The position numbers were made by a program, and so were the translations under genes. Shown piece after piece: positions 40,201 to 48,002 of a stretch of 55,251 bases of DNA (positions are counted from its first letter, which is position 1; every line of letters begins with the position of its first letter). This DNA is from an uncultured Lentisphaeria bacterium (GTDB lineage Bacteria > Verrucomicrobiota > Lentisphaeria > Victivallales > Victivallaceae). Where the stretch lies: assembly GCA_949282965.1 (NCBI GenBank), contig CASDQW010000066.1, positions 1-55,251 on the forward strand, read 5' to 3'. The notes beneath the pieces were generated by a model that was not told where the DNA came from, made no database searches, and saw only the letters and a program-made list of their open reading frames with translations.

Positions 40201-42347
40201 CCGCCAACGGACGCGATGTGCTGAAAATGGCCCAGTGGAAGGATCAGTATTACTCCAGCTTCCTCGAAAGTGCCGGTTTCCGGGATCTGAAACCCGGCGA
40301 CAAGTTGCGGCTGACCTTTGACATGCCCCAGAGCGCGGACAACGTAGAAGCGTATCTGACCCTGATCGGACACGACACGCTCCGCGGCCGGATCCGCATC
40401 AGCTTTGACGGCAAAACGGTGGAAAAAGACCTCAACCATCTGACCCCCGGCTACACCCGGCAGAACGTGTTGCTCCGCCGCGGCAAACTGGAGGCGGGCC
40501 CACACCATATCGACATTGAAGCCCTTTCGATACCGAAAGGCGCCGAAAGCGCCCTGGTCACCATCGGCGGTCTGCGTGTGGCCCGTATCGGCTTCAAGCC
40601 GCAGCCCCAGGAATTTCAGCTCGGTTGTTCCATGCCCGCCGCCCTGGAAAGCAAAGCGGTCACTCCCGCAGCCGGATCCTCCGGCAAAACCGCTTCGTTT
40701 GTATTCTCGGCACCGGCTACCGGCAACATTGATTTCGTGTCGGTGCTCCGGAGCGGCCAGGAAAAAGAACCCCAGTCCATCTGCGCAGAAGACGACGGCG
40801 TTTTCGCGCTGACGCTGCCGGACCCCGCGCTCCTGACGGTCCGGGATACCGGCTTGCTGCTCACCAGCTCGAATCTGGTGCTGGGCGTTGATGTCAAGCG
40901 GATCCCCAACCTGCTCAATTCGGACCGTCCCATCATGGTCGAATGCAATCCGGAAACCGGCAAGATCGCCATTTTTGCCCCGGAAGGCGCCCAGGTGGTC
41001 TTCAAAGACAAATCCGTGCACGCGTTGAAGCTCGGCAAAGGCGAATCCACGTCCATCCGGATCCCCCCGCCGAAAGACCTGCTGGAGCCGGATCATGATC
41101 AGGAAGTGGCCACGATTCTGAAAAACAAACCGAAATATCAGGCACAAGGCGCGCCTTCGGCCTCCCTCATCGAACTCTGGAAACACCGGATCGGTCAGAC
41201 CATGGTCACCGCAATGGTCCCGATCACGGGGCAGAAGACACCGCAGTTCGCCGCCATTTCCGGAAAGACCCTGGAGATCCTCCAGCCCAATGGGAAAACC
41301 GTCTGGAAGCGCGAGCTTGCCGACACCATCGGAGCCCTGTATTACTGGGAAAGTCAGCAGTTGATCGTCGTCGGCTGCCTGGATGAAAAGGTCTGCGCCT
41401 TCAACCTCAACGGCGTCAAAAAATGGGAATTCACCTCTGAAATGGCTCAGGAACTGGTGGATTCCATGAAATACTACTGGTTCAAGAGTGCCATTCCGGG
41501 CGTGACCGCGCTCAGCTCCGCCCGCCTCGGAGACCGGGATTTGCTCTTTGTCGGCAGCGCCGGCACAGTGGAAATTCTCGATCCGGCCGGCAAACTGCTC
41601 CAGCGCCTCTGGCAGACCTGGGGCGCGGTGACCGGGTTCGCCTATCTGCCGGCGCAGAACGGGAAACCGCCATATATGTACTGTTTCCGTTACATGGGCG
41701 GTTGGCCGACCGTTTACCGCGTCAACCCCGAACTCAAACAGGAGTCCGTTGGCATGTACACGTCTAAAACCGGACTGGACATGGGCAGTTTCGGATTCAG
41801 CGTCAACGGCAGAAACTTCCTGATCGCCAGCCAGCTGGAAAAGGACGGTCCGTGGCGCCTGGTCAGCGACTACAACGGAGCACTCAACCGGCTGGTCATC
41901 TGGGACACTGATCACAAACAGGTCGAGGAAATCAATTTCGGCTCCGGCTTCACGGCATCCGGCGTGGGCCGCGCCAACTACGGCAAAGTGGTGCTGAGCC
42001 CGCGCAACGTCCGGGGTGTGGTCGTCACCGACTTCGAAAACGACGGCAACCGGGAAATCGTCACCGCCTTCAACCGGAAATGCCTGATCGCCTTCGACCG
42101 GAACCTGAAGACGCTCTGGTATGCGCAGCTGCCGGATAACCCGAGCGTCCTGGCTGCCTTCCAGACCGCAGCCGGGATCCGAATCGTCGCCGGCTGTTTC
42201 GGTGGTACCGTCACCGTATTCGACGCGCAGGGCAAAGAAATTTTCCGGGGCAAGATGAAGGGTACCCCCGGGTCCCTGCTGGAAATGAACGGTACGCTGA
42301 TCGCCGGCTCCGAAAACGGAGAAATTCAGGCCTGGCGCCTGCCCTGA
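37221..42347 (+). CDS. Very large secreted heparinase-II/III-like protein with twin jelly-roll modules and C-terminal propeller
   Basis: This is an exported protein of 1709 residues, probably a polysaccharide lyase. A signal peptide (MKQWTAALLLFGILLWNAAG) precedes two homologous beta-sandwich modules (about 20-170 and 180-350). They share motifs, for example GSTSCRLYLYSHFE and GTTQARLYLYSRFE, so they arose by duplication. Residues about 360-500 resemble the alpha/beta N-domain found in alpha-glucuronidase-like proteins (DRPEYRAMADRLNAAIKEKT). Next comes an (alpha/alpha) toroid (SKNMALFYMTGDQRFAREFL, NTFIAPAIHYATLAGGRKYV). It is followed by a beta-sandwich with RNPFHNFAILNLELNGTPVL, comparable to the heparinase C-terminal domain that carries a catalytic His. 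The last 330 residues form a PQQ/FG-GAP-like propeller (TLEILQPNGKTVWKRELA, VTVFDAQGKEIFRGKMKG). The start follows GAGGG. Substrate and catalysis are inferred. Confidence 0.78.
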   Translation: MKQWTAALLLFGILLWNAAGGEIFSDQFAGTTPGKGLPPGWKLFLDGPGKEQPQISIEEKEGRRQVVFDDRFDRNGFGMFRDFAVKPGHFYRVTAETAAMPGRSVAGAFLQLLFLPSQKMIQVPLSSGTSGAFAPTICTMRAPEGSTSCRLYLYSHFEPRPGWIVRSVKMEENEKDFPAHPRLLLREDFNQATSAVPKDWHPYQQGPKTGLRALKPDGKNGKALELTDICPKSEIGISRPIPVSAGRHYRIGVDAARPKDSNGNGAYQLQLTFMPANKHLIVPLSPSDEEFEYFSGEMVAPEGTTQARLYLYSRFEGVGKLLVDNIEVWECAGPFPKEALDPQKDFGALEITPRDLRLRTDLVKNGKPVAEIAVPDRPEYRAMADRLNAAIKEKTGVALPVVSDQKYRDVSGLKNNVIFAGNRDANAAMEQLYLLYYHTLDAKYPGRNGHVVRSLHNPFGDGGNALLAAGSDDQGTAAAVDRLAAIIREQPAGKDLALGYIADIRLGDNLKVPANAKEAKLWQESLGYGSNGIFGWNSISKNMALFYMTGDQRFAREFLRLAFPTPEVTKELIKVDAEAYDDPKMPLVKPYHYQSVAMMLYWDLIEEDPFFTEEQRIAVTKKFYEQLNFWRTSGYFGGYKIFNNPKPHEILRDRHYTWEALSVYVLCRYFDKYYPCKDSRVGLRCVRNTFATLDEYASTTVGTLFWYNTFIAPAIHYATLAGGRKYVDSPVIRAYAEGLVMLSDRKEGDWANTYSAGDFLTQLAYLTQDQAFIELYEKTGMNPDEFRLGQSYWPATPYPRNFFHDSAGKVLLQKFANPAGLGLFPPFDPSRIVEWLSYREKADGYGDFLLMDTKYESGRNPFHNFAILNLELNGTPVLRGYHNQPEVFCDGLAALEMSNFSDISVAQRVGDTVLVRAKIGAHNYHDWYRTLILLRNRALILYDHFVPDGTGKTSQFSNNFEFFHTAQFKPIASGDYQITLPVEEKTIPNQVFVAANGRDVLKMAQWKDQYYSSFLESAGFRDLKPGDKLRLTFDMPQSADNVEAYLTLIGHDTLRGRIRISFDGKTVEKDLNHLTPGYTRQNVLLRRGKLEAGPHHIDIEALSIPKGAESALVTIGGLRVARIGFKPQPQEFQLGCSMPAALESKAVTPAAGSSGKTASFVFSAPATGNIDFVSVLRSGQEKEPQSICAEDDGVFALTLPDPALLTVRDTGLLLTSSNLVLGVDVKRIPNLLNSDRPIMVECNPETGKIAIFAPEGAQVVFKDKSVHALKLGKGESTSIRIPPPKDLLEPDHDQEVATILKNKPKYQAQGAPSASLIELWKHRIGQTMVTAMVPITGQKTPQFAAISGKTLEILQPNGKTVWKRELADTIGALYYWESQQLIVVGCLDEKVCAFNLNGVKKWEFTSEMAQELVDSMKYYWFKSAIPGVTALSSARLGDRDLLFVGSAGTVEILDPAGKLLQRLWQTWGAVTGFAYLPAQNGKPPYMYCFRYMGGWPTVYRVNPELKQESVGMYTSKTGLDMGSFGFSVNGRNFLIASQLEKDGPWRLVSDYNGALNRLVIWDTDHKQVEEINFGSGFTASGVGRANYGKVVLSPRNVRGVVVTDFENDGNREIVTAFNRKCLIAFDRNLKTLWYAQLPDNPSVLAAFQTAAGIRIVAGCFGGTVTVFDAQGKEIFRGKMKGTPGSLLEMNGTLIAGSENGEIQAWRLP

Positions 42348-42362
42348 GAGACCGGACAGGGA

Positions 42363-42403
42363 GACGGTGCAGGAAATCGAAAAAATCGGATTTTTGCACC
42401 GTC
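42363..42403 (+). terminator. Stem-loop after the large lyase-like gene
   Basis: GACGGTGCA (42363-42371) pairs with TGCACCGTC (42395-42403). A T-rich loop and a later T-run in a downstream GGATTTTTCC stretch are present, but no T-run directly follows the stem. It is a probable terminator or processing hairpin. Confidence 0.5.
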
Positions 42404-42438
42404 CCCGAAAATAAACCGGATTTTTCCCCCCTCCCGGA

Positions 42439-42467
42439 TTGACACAAACCGGGAGGGGGATTACATT
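42439..42467 (+). promoter_or_regulatory. Putative sigma70 promoter of nagB
   Basis: TTGACA (42439-42444), 17 bases, TACATT (42462-42467), giving a leader of about 50 bases before the nagB start. It makes nagB independent of the large gene upstream. Confidence 0.65.
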
Positions 42468-42526
42468 TTAGTGTTTTACATATCGTCCGTTCCAACCAGA
42501 CGGACCGAAAGATGAAGGAAACGAAA

Positions 42527-43270
42527 ATGGATCTCAAAATTCTCAAAAACAAAACGGAAATGAGCCGTGCCGCAGCTGCCCAGGGTGCGGAAGTGTTGCG
42601 GAAAGTCATCGCGGAAAAAGGCGCAGCGAATCTGCTGGCCGCCACCGCGCCGAGCCAGTTTGAAATGCTGGGGTTCCTGACCCGGGAACCGGGCATCGAC
42701 TGGAGCAAGGTGACCTTGTTCCATCTGGACGAATACATCGGACTTCCCGAAGGGCATATCGCCGGATTCCGGCTGAACCTCCGGAAAAATTTCATTGATC
42801 TGCTGCCGCAGCCGCTGGCCCATGTGTACTTTGTCGACGGCAGTTCTCCGGACGTTCCCGGGTTCTGCCGGAGCATGAAGCAGGTGCTGGCCGATCATCC
42901 GATCGACCTGGCGTTCGTCGGCGTCGGTGAAAACGGTCATCTGGCCTTCAACGATCCCCCGGCCGATTTCGACACGGACGAAGCCTATTTGATCGTCAAG
43001 CTGGATGAAGTCTGCCGCCATCAGCAGTACGGCGAAGGCTGGTTCCCGACGATGGAAGCCGTGCCGACCGACGCCATCTCCATGAGCGTGCCGCAGATCA
43101 TGAAGAGCAAGGTCATCATCTGCGTCGTTCCCGACGCCCGCAAGGCGGAAGCCGTCAAAAACATGCTGGAAGGAGAAATCACCAACATGTGCCCGGCTTC
43201 TATTCTGCGCCGTCACCCGGCCTGCACCACCTACCTGGACGAAAGCGCGGCTTCATTACTGAAAAAATAA
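42527..43270 (+). CDS. nagB: Glucosamine-6-phosphate deaminase
   Basis: This enzyme converts glucosamine 6-phosphate to fructose 6-phosphate and ammonia, feeding amino sugars into glycolysis. It has about 247 residues, the normal length of the short bacterial form. Family motifs are intact: LLAATAPSQFEMLGFLTREP at the phosphate loop, VTLFHLDEYIGLPEGHIAGF with the catalytic Asp of LDEY, and AFVGVGENGHLAFNDP with the sugar-binding loop (Glu-Asn replaces the usual Ala-Asp or similar in GxGxxGH). SMSVPQIMKSKVIICVVPDA closes the core. I prefer the ATG at 42527, preceded by AAGGA at seven bases; an in-frame ATG at 42512 is possible. It has its own promoter and a strong terminator, so it is a single-gene unit, unlike the divergent NagB-like gene at 28231. 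Confidence 0.9.
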   Translation: MDLKILKNKTEMSRAAAAQGAEVLRKVIAEKGAANLLAATAPSQFEMLGFLTREPGIDWSKVTLFHLDEYIGLPEGHIAGFRLNLRKNFIDLLPQPLAHVYFVDGSSPDVPGFCRSMKQVLADHPIDLAFVGVGENGHLAFNDPPADFDTDEAYLIVKLDEVCRHQQYGEGWFPTMEAVPTDAISMSVPQIMKSKVIICVVPDARKAEAVKNMLEGEITNMCPASILRRHPACTTYLDESAASLLKK

Positions 43271-43294
43271 CCTTCCGCTCAGATTATCCGTATC

Positions 43295-43333
43295 AACCGG
43301 TCGGGTCATGAGATCCGACCGGTTTCTTTTTTT
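43295..43333 (+). terminator. Strong intrinsic terminator of nagB
   Basis: AACCGGTCGG (43295-43304) pairs perfectly with CCGACCGGTT (43315-43324) around a ten-base loop, followed by TTCTTTTTTT. It lies 25 bases after the stop codon. Confidence 0.9.
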
Positions 43334-43497
43334 CAGAAGGCCTCCGCACCGGACGGCAGCCTCCCCCATGCCGAGATGCCGGAAAACCATCCGCTTATGC
43401 GTACTCCCGTTCTGACGATACCGGTTTCATTTTTTACTCCGGTAGATGCCGCGGATTTCGCTGGAAAACTGGAAAAATCCAGGAATCCGTGCTATCT

Positions 43498-43503
43498 TAT
43501 AAT
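43498..43503 (+). promoter_or_regulatory. Consensus -10 element upstream of the activase/dehydratase gene
   Basis: A perfect TATAAT (43498-43503) lies 50 bases before the start at 43554. The -35 position (about 43475-43480, AAATCC) is a poor match, so this promoter may need an activator. The rest of the 43271-43553 gap contains only the nagB terminator and no gene I can support. Confidence 0.4.
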
Positions 43504-43553
43504 GATGGAGTAATATCAATCAGTCATAGACAACTCGACAGAGCGACGATAAC

Positions 43554-45629
43554 ATGGAAAATCTGTATCTCGGCATTGACGTGGGATCTACTACCTTCAA
43601 GGCGGTCCTGATGACCGCCAAAGGCAAAGTCAAACACTCCCTTTACCGACGCACTCGTCCCGTCGACACCGGACGCGTCCGGTGCAGTGGCGTCTGCGCC
43701 CGCTGCGGAGCCTGCAATTTCGGCCAGCTCCGGAAAACGGTGGACGAATTTCTCTCGGAAGCCGGCGTGGCCAGCTTGCAGGATATCACCTGCACGGTGG
43801 TGACCGGCAGCCAGATCGTGGAGGACACTCACGATTTTCTGCCCTATGATTTCCGGGTCAGCGAAGTTACTGCGCACGTTGCAGGCGCCCGGCATTACCA
43901 TCCGAATTGCCGGGCCATCCTTGACGTGGGGGGGCAGGACAGCAAGGCCATGGTCTTCAATGAAAAAATGCAGATGTGGAACTATAAGATGAGCGGCATC
44001 TGCGCCGCCGGTACCGGAGCGTTCCTCGACAGCGTCGCGGTCAAGCTGGGAGTACCGGTGGAAGAAATGGCGGACCGGGCCAATTACGACAGTTCTCTGG
44101 AATTTTCGTCGGTCTGCGCGGTGTTGAGCGCCACTTCGATCAACAAATTCAAAAACCGCTTCCCGCTGAGCGAAATCATCGGCGGCGCCTGCCGTGCCCA
44201 GGCCCGGACCATCATGTCCGGGGTGGGAGAACTGTTTCTGGATTATACCGGCGACATCATTTTCCAGGGCGGAGTCGCCTATAACCGGGCGGTCGCTTAT
44301 TATTTGAAGGAAATCACCGGAAACAACATCATCATTCCGGAATTTCACAGCGTCATGGGCGCGCTCGGAGCCGCCTGTCTGGCCCGGGAATTCACCGAGC
44401 TGAAGGGACGATTGGACCTGTCGACCACCACTATCCCGCCGGTGCACAAACTTGAATCCATCACCATGCGGGCAAAAACCACCAAGAAAGATTTCCTGGG
44501 CGGAGGGAAAGCGCCGCTGGTCTGGCGCAATCTGTTCTTCCCGACGGAAATTCTCAATGCGCTCGGTGCCCGCATGCTGACGCTGGAAACCTATGCCGCG
44601 CTGTTCGCCCGCAACCCGAAACGCATCAAGAAGGCCTTCGACCACGCCGCCTGCAAAGGGTATTCCGGAGAAACCTGTTCCTTCCTGCGGGTATTGGAAG
44701 GCATTGAGCTGCCGCCGCCCGCATTTGGAGTATCCACGTCCCAGCCCTGTCAGCAGGGCGAACGGATTTTCCGGGATCTGGTGCGCACCTATCACGTGGA
44801 AGACCGGTTCTTCTCGCTGCAGACCCCGCCGAACAGCGACGGCAATGCCATCGAATACCTGGCGGCGGAGCTGGAACGTTCGGTCGGCATGCTGGAACGC
44901 GCCACCGGACTCAAAATGGATCCCGCCCGCCTGGCGGAAGCCTGCGAACTCTCCAACCAGGCCCGGGAATATTCTCTGAAATGCAATCAGCTCCGTCATG
45001 AATCGCCGCCGCTGGTCCGGGGATCGCAGGCGATCTACTTTTCGGTGATTTTCTCGCAATTGTGGGGCAAGGCGGAACTGGTGGATATCCAGCGCCGCTT
45101 CTACCAGGAATTACTCAAATTGCGGGAAGAACTGGGCGACCGGATCAAAGTGGAAGACACCCACCGGCTGCTCTGGCTGCATCTGCCGCCGTTCTACGAC
45201 AGTTCCCTGCTGGATTATATTGAGGTGGGCTGCCGCGCGCCGATCATTTTCGAAGAAGTCAACTTCATCGGCTGGGAACCGCTGAACCCGGATGATCCCT
45301 ACCGGTCTTTGGCCCGCAAAGTTTTGACCACCGGGTTCATGGACCCGGCGCTGCGGGTACGGACCATTGTGGAAAATGCGCCGAAGGTACATTACAACGG
45401 GTGCATTCTCTACAACCACGGGTTCGGTCGCTGCTCCATGGCGGACAGTTCCTTCGTCAAACACCTTCGGGAAGAATTGAACAAGGCGGCGATCCCGCTG
45501 CTGGTGCTGGACGGCGACTGCGTCGACCCGACGATCGACCCGTGCAGCACCTATACCAAAGTCAGCGCCTACGTCGAAGCCCTGAATCTGAAAAAATACG
45601 GCAATATTTTCGGCCCCCTGCAGGGGTAA
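43554..45629 (+). CDS. Fused (R)-2-hydroxyacyl-CoA dehydratase activase-like and dehydratase-subunit-like protein
   Basis: This 691-residue cytoplasmic protein joins two partners usually encoded separately. Residues 1-285 form an ASKHA ATPase of the HgdC/BcrA/BadF group: GIDVGSTTFKAVLM (phosphate 1), VTGSQIVEDTHDF, AILDVGGQDSKAM (phosphate 2), MSGICAAGTGAFLD and SSVCAVLSATSINK. The Cys of the last two match the ligands of the bridging [4Fe-4S] cluster in the activase dimer. An extra Cys cluster, C44-x3-C48-x2-C51-x2-C54, is inserted near the N-terminus and could bind another cluster. Residues about 320-690 resemble the dehydratase HgdB-type subunit (YNHGFGRCSMADSSFVKHLR). In known systems ATP hydrolysis drives a low-potential electron into the dehydratase. 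The substrate here is unknown. It heads a plus-strand cluster with a cupin and lysA. Confidence 0.85.
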   Translation: MENLYLGIDVGSTTFKAVLMTAKGKVKHSLYRRTRPVDTGRVRCSGVCARCGACNFGQLRKTVDEFLSEAGVASLQDITCTVVTGSQIVEDTHDFLPYDFRVSEVTAHVAGARHYHPNCRAILDVGGQDSKAMVFNEKMQMWNYKMSGICAAGTGAFLDSVAVKLGVPVEEMADRANYDSSLEFSSVCAVLSATSINKFKNRFPLSEIIGGACRAQARTIMSGVGELFLDYTGDIIFQGGVAYNRAVAYYLKEITGNNIIIPEFHSVMGALGAACLAREFTELKGRLDLSTTTIPPVHKLESITMRAKTTKKDFLGGGKAPLVWRNLFFPTEILNALGARMLTLETYAALFARNPKRIKKAFDHAACKGYSGETCSFLRVLEGIELPPPAFGVSTSQPCQQGERIFRDLVRTYHVEDRFFSLQTPPNSDGNAIEYLAAELERSVGMLERATGLKMDPARLAEACELSNQAREYSLKCNQLRHESPPLVRGSQAIYFSVIFSQLWGKAELVDIQRRFYQELLKLREELGDRIKVEDTHRLLWLHLPPFYDSSLLDYIEVGCRAPIIFEEVNFIGWEPLNPDDPYRSLARKVLTTGFMDPALRVRTIVENAPKVHYNGCILYNHGFGRCSMADSSFVKHLREELNKAAIPLLVLDGDCVDPTIDPCSTYTKVSAYVEALNLKKYGNIFGPLQG

Positions 45630-45651
45630 CCGTGAAGGAGGTTCCATAGTT

Positions 45652-46011
45652 ATGATCCGGAGAAACGGAGAATACGCCACGGAGTTGCGCACGCACATGC
45701 AAGACGGCGAAGGCACCGTGAAAATTGAACATTTCTGGGACAGCGAACGGGAATTGCGCGGACTGAACCGGATGGTGGCACGCCTGACCCTGTCGCCGGG
45801 AACGTCCATCGGATTCCACCGACATGAGGGGGAAATCGAGATTTTCGTCGTGATCCGCGGCACGGGCGAAGTCAACGACGACGGCACGACGGCCACCGTC
45901 CATGCCGGAGACACCATTCTTACCGGATTCGGAGCGGGGCACGGCATCCGTTCCGTCGGACCGGACCCGCTGGAGCTGGTGGCGGTCATCACCCGGCAGC
46001 CGGAGGCATAA
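45652..46011 (+). CDS. Small single-domain cupin protein
   Basis: This 119-residue protein is a cupin barrel with both conserved blocks: GTSIGFHRHEGEIEIFVVIR (metal-binding His-x-His with Glu) and HAGDTILTGFGAGHGIRSVG (closing His). Such small cupins act as isomerases, epimerases, dioxygenases or simple binding proteins. AAGGAGG lies about 12 bases before the ATG at 45652. It is placed 22 bases after the fused activase/dehydratase gene and just before lysA, which suggests co-transcription. Its biochemical role cannot be deduced. Confidence 0.82.
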   Translation: MIRRNGEYATELRTHMQDGEGTVKIEHFWDSERELRGLNRMVARLTLSPGTSIGFHRHEGEIEIFVVIRGTGEVNDDGTTATVHAGDTILTGFGAGHGIRSVGPDPLELVAVITRQPEA

Positions 46012-46014
46012 CAA

Positions 46015-47232
46015 GTGATGGACGCGCAATTGCTGCTGGACCTCGCAGCCCGCTATGGAACGCCGCTGTATGTATATGACGGCGATCTGGTGCGGCAACG
46101 TTACCGGGATTTATTCACCTTTATCCCCTACCCCGGGCTGAAGATCCATTACGCGATGAAAGCCAACTACAATCCGGCACTGCTGTCTTTGTTGCGCGAT
46201 GCCGGTGCCGCGCTTGACACCGTCAGTCCGGCGGAGGTGCTGATGGCGTTGAAGCTCGGGTTCCCGAAAGATCGAATCATTTTCACCGCCAACAATCTGA
46301 CGGATGCGGAAACGGCGGAGGTCCATGCCCTCGGCGTGTTGATGAACATTGGCTCGCTGTCCCGATTGCGGAAATTCGCCGCGGCTTTCCCGGGATCCCG
46401 GGTCTGTCTGCGCTTCAATCCCGATGTTGTGGACGGCGACAGCATTAACACCATGACCGGCGGCGACCTGACCAAATTCGGCATACTGCTGGAAAAAGTG
46501 GAGGAGGTCAAAGCTATTGTGGCCGCCGGCAACCTGAAAGTCGTCGGCTTGCACGAACATACCGGTTCGGGCCTGCAGCATGCGGAATCGGTTTACCAGG
46601 CGATGAAGAACCTGATGGCGATTGCCACGCCCGAAAATTTCCCGGATCTTGAATTTCTGGATTTCGGCGGCGGCTTCAAAGTTCCGTACCGACCGGACGA
46701 AAAACGTATTGACTACGTCTCCATGGGCGCGGAAATCACCCGGCTGTTCGAGGCATTCTGCCGGGACTACGGTCGTCCGCTCGGATTGTATTTCGAACCC
46801 GGTAAATTCATGGTGGCGGAGGCCGGCGTGCTCCTGGTGGAAGTCAATACCATCAAACACAACCGCACCCGGACCATCGCCGGCTGCAATGCCGGATTCC
46901 CGCAGCTGATCCGTCCGGTATTCTATCAGGCCTACCATCATATCGCCAATCTCAGCAATCCCGACGGACCGCTGTCGGTCTATGATGTGTGCGGCAACAT
47001 CTGCGAAACCGGCGACCGTTTCGCCGAGCAGCGGGAATTGCCGGAAATCCGCGAAGGCGACATCCTTGCCATTGAAAACGCCGGGGCTTATTGTTATTCC
47101 ATGGGGGGCGTCTATAATCTGCGCCCCATGCCGGCGGAGGTGGTGGTAGCCGATCACCGGGCCCGGCTGGTGCGGCCGGCGCTCAATTCCGCGGAACTGG
47201 TCGATGCCATTCTCGGAGAATGCCACTTCTGA
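46015..47232 (+). CDS. lysA: Diaminopimelate decarboxylase
   Basis: This fold-type III PLP enzyme (about 405 residues) performs the last step of lysine synthesis, meso-DAP to L-lysine and carbon dioxide. Landmarks: YGTPLYVYDGDLVRQRYRDL at the N-terminus; KIHYAMKANYNPALLSLLRD with the PLP-binding Lys; GLHEHTGSGLQ, a variant of the usual HxHIGSG; LEFLDFGGGFKVPY, the phosphate-binding Gly-rich loop; GLYFEPGKFMVAEAGVLL; and YDVCGNICETGDRFAEQREL, with the Cys-Glu-x-Gly-Asp catalytic motif contributed across the dimer. The start is GTG at 46015 or ATG at 46018, with GGAGG 8 or 11 bases upstream. Related carboxynorspermidine or ornithine decarboxylases of the family are less likely given the CE[TS]xD motif context. 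Confidence 0.9.
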   Translation: MMDAQLLLDLAARYGTPLYVYDGDLVRQRYRDLFTFIPYPGLKIHYAMKANYNPALLSLLRDAGAALDTVSPAEVLMALKLGFPKDRIIFTANNLTDAETAEVHALGVLMNIGSLSRLRKFAAAFPGSRVCLRFNPDVVDGDSINTMTGGDLTKFGILLEKVEEVKAIVAAGNLKVVGLHEHTGSGLQHAESVYQAMKNLMAIATPENFPDLEFLDFGGGFKVPYRPDEKRIDYVSMGAEITRLFEAFCRDYGRPLGLYFEPGKFMVAEAGVLLVEVNTIKHNRTRTIAGCNAGFPQLIRPVFYQAYHHIANLSNPDGPLSVYDVCGNICETGDRFAEQRELPEIREGDILAIENAGAYCYSMGGVYNLRPMPAEVVVADHRARLVRPALNSAELVDAILGECHF

Positions 47233-47291
47233 ATATCAGGCACGCCCTGCTCCAGCCAAGAGCGAAGCGGGAAAATGAGGAGACTGAAAAC

Positions 47292-47972
47292 ATGAATGCA
47301 TGGCACGGTGCCATTGACCTTTCCGGAAAATCCGCGGCCTTTGCCCTGGCGGATCCCACCGGAGCGCTGGTCATTGACGCGATCCGGCCGATGCGGGGAC
47401 GCGAAGCCGCACACCTGGCCGGGTGGATTCTAAACGAACTGGCGGCGGTACACCGGGAACTTCCGGAAATCACCCATTGGACGGTAGGCGCCGGTCCCGG
47501 CAGTTTTACCGGAATGCGGCTGGCGGCGGCGCTGGTAACCGGCTGGTCGTTCCAGCGTCCGGAGCTTCACACACGTTGTGTTCCGTCGGCCCTGATTCCG
47601 GCAGCGGAGGAAGGCGATGTTCCGGAAGGAGCGCACATCGGCGTCTGCTTTGACGGTAGAAATGCGGAAATGCTGCTTTTTGAAATGATCTTCCGGAACG
47701 GTGAACCCGTGCCGACCGGTTTTACCGCCGTATGGGACCGGAAAACCGCCGGGAAGGAATTGAATCAGCCGGGACGGTTTGATCGGCTGTGCGCCCCCGG
47801 GGATGATCTGGCGGCGCTGCGGCAGCTGCTCGGGGAAGAAACCGCCGCACGAATCCGGCCATGCGAACGTTTTTCGGCCGGTGCACTGCTGCGGGCGACG
47901 GCGCCGGATTTTGACAACGACCTGACCCGGCTGGTTTACATCCGGCCGGCGGTGTTCACCACCGCGCCGTGA
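47292..47972 (+). CDS. tsaB: TsaB-like tRNA threonylcarbamoyladenosine biosynthesis protein
   Basis: This protein (about 226 residues) of the ASKHA fold belongs to the TsaB/YeaZ group, which forms the TsaB-TsaD-TsaE complex making t6A37 on tRNAs decoding ANN codons. Diagnostic is ITHWTVGAGPGSFTGMRLAA at about residues 60-80, matching the GPGSFTGLR motif of the family. DLSGKSAAFALAD at the N-terminus is the equivalent of the usual DTS strand. The C-terminal half is diverged, as is common for TsaB. The start at 47292 follows GGAGA by about eight bases. TsaB lacks catalysis itself and scaffolds TsaD. The gene follows lysA by 60 bases. I see no tsaD or tsaE in this window. Confidence 0.85.
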   Translation: MNAWHGAIDLSGKSAAFALADPTGALVIDAIRPMRGREAAHLAGWILNELAAVHRELPEITHWTVGAGPGSFTGMRLAAALVTGWSFQRPELHTRCVPSALIPAAEEGDVPEGAHIGVCFDGRNAEMLLFEMIFRNGEPVPTGFTAVWDRKTAGKELNQPGRFDRLCAPGDDLAALRQLLGEETAARIRPCERFSAGALLRATAPDFDNDLTRLVYIRPAVFTTAP

Positions 47973-48002
47973 TCACCAGAAACCCAACGGGAGATGCATA
48001 GC

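Noticed and set aside
37197..41915. Very long open frame (1572 codons) on the minus strand opposite the giant secreted protein gene
   Set aside because: It lacks domain motifs and a ribosome site and is explained by codon bias of the plus-strand gene, which has a signal peptide and recognisable domains.
42527..43270. NagB as part of one operon with the giant secreted protein
   Set aside because: A stem-loop and a good TTGACA-N17-TACATT promoter separate them.
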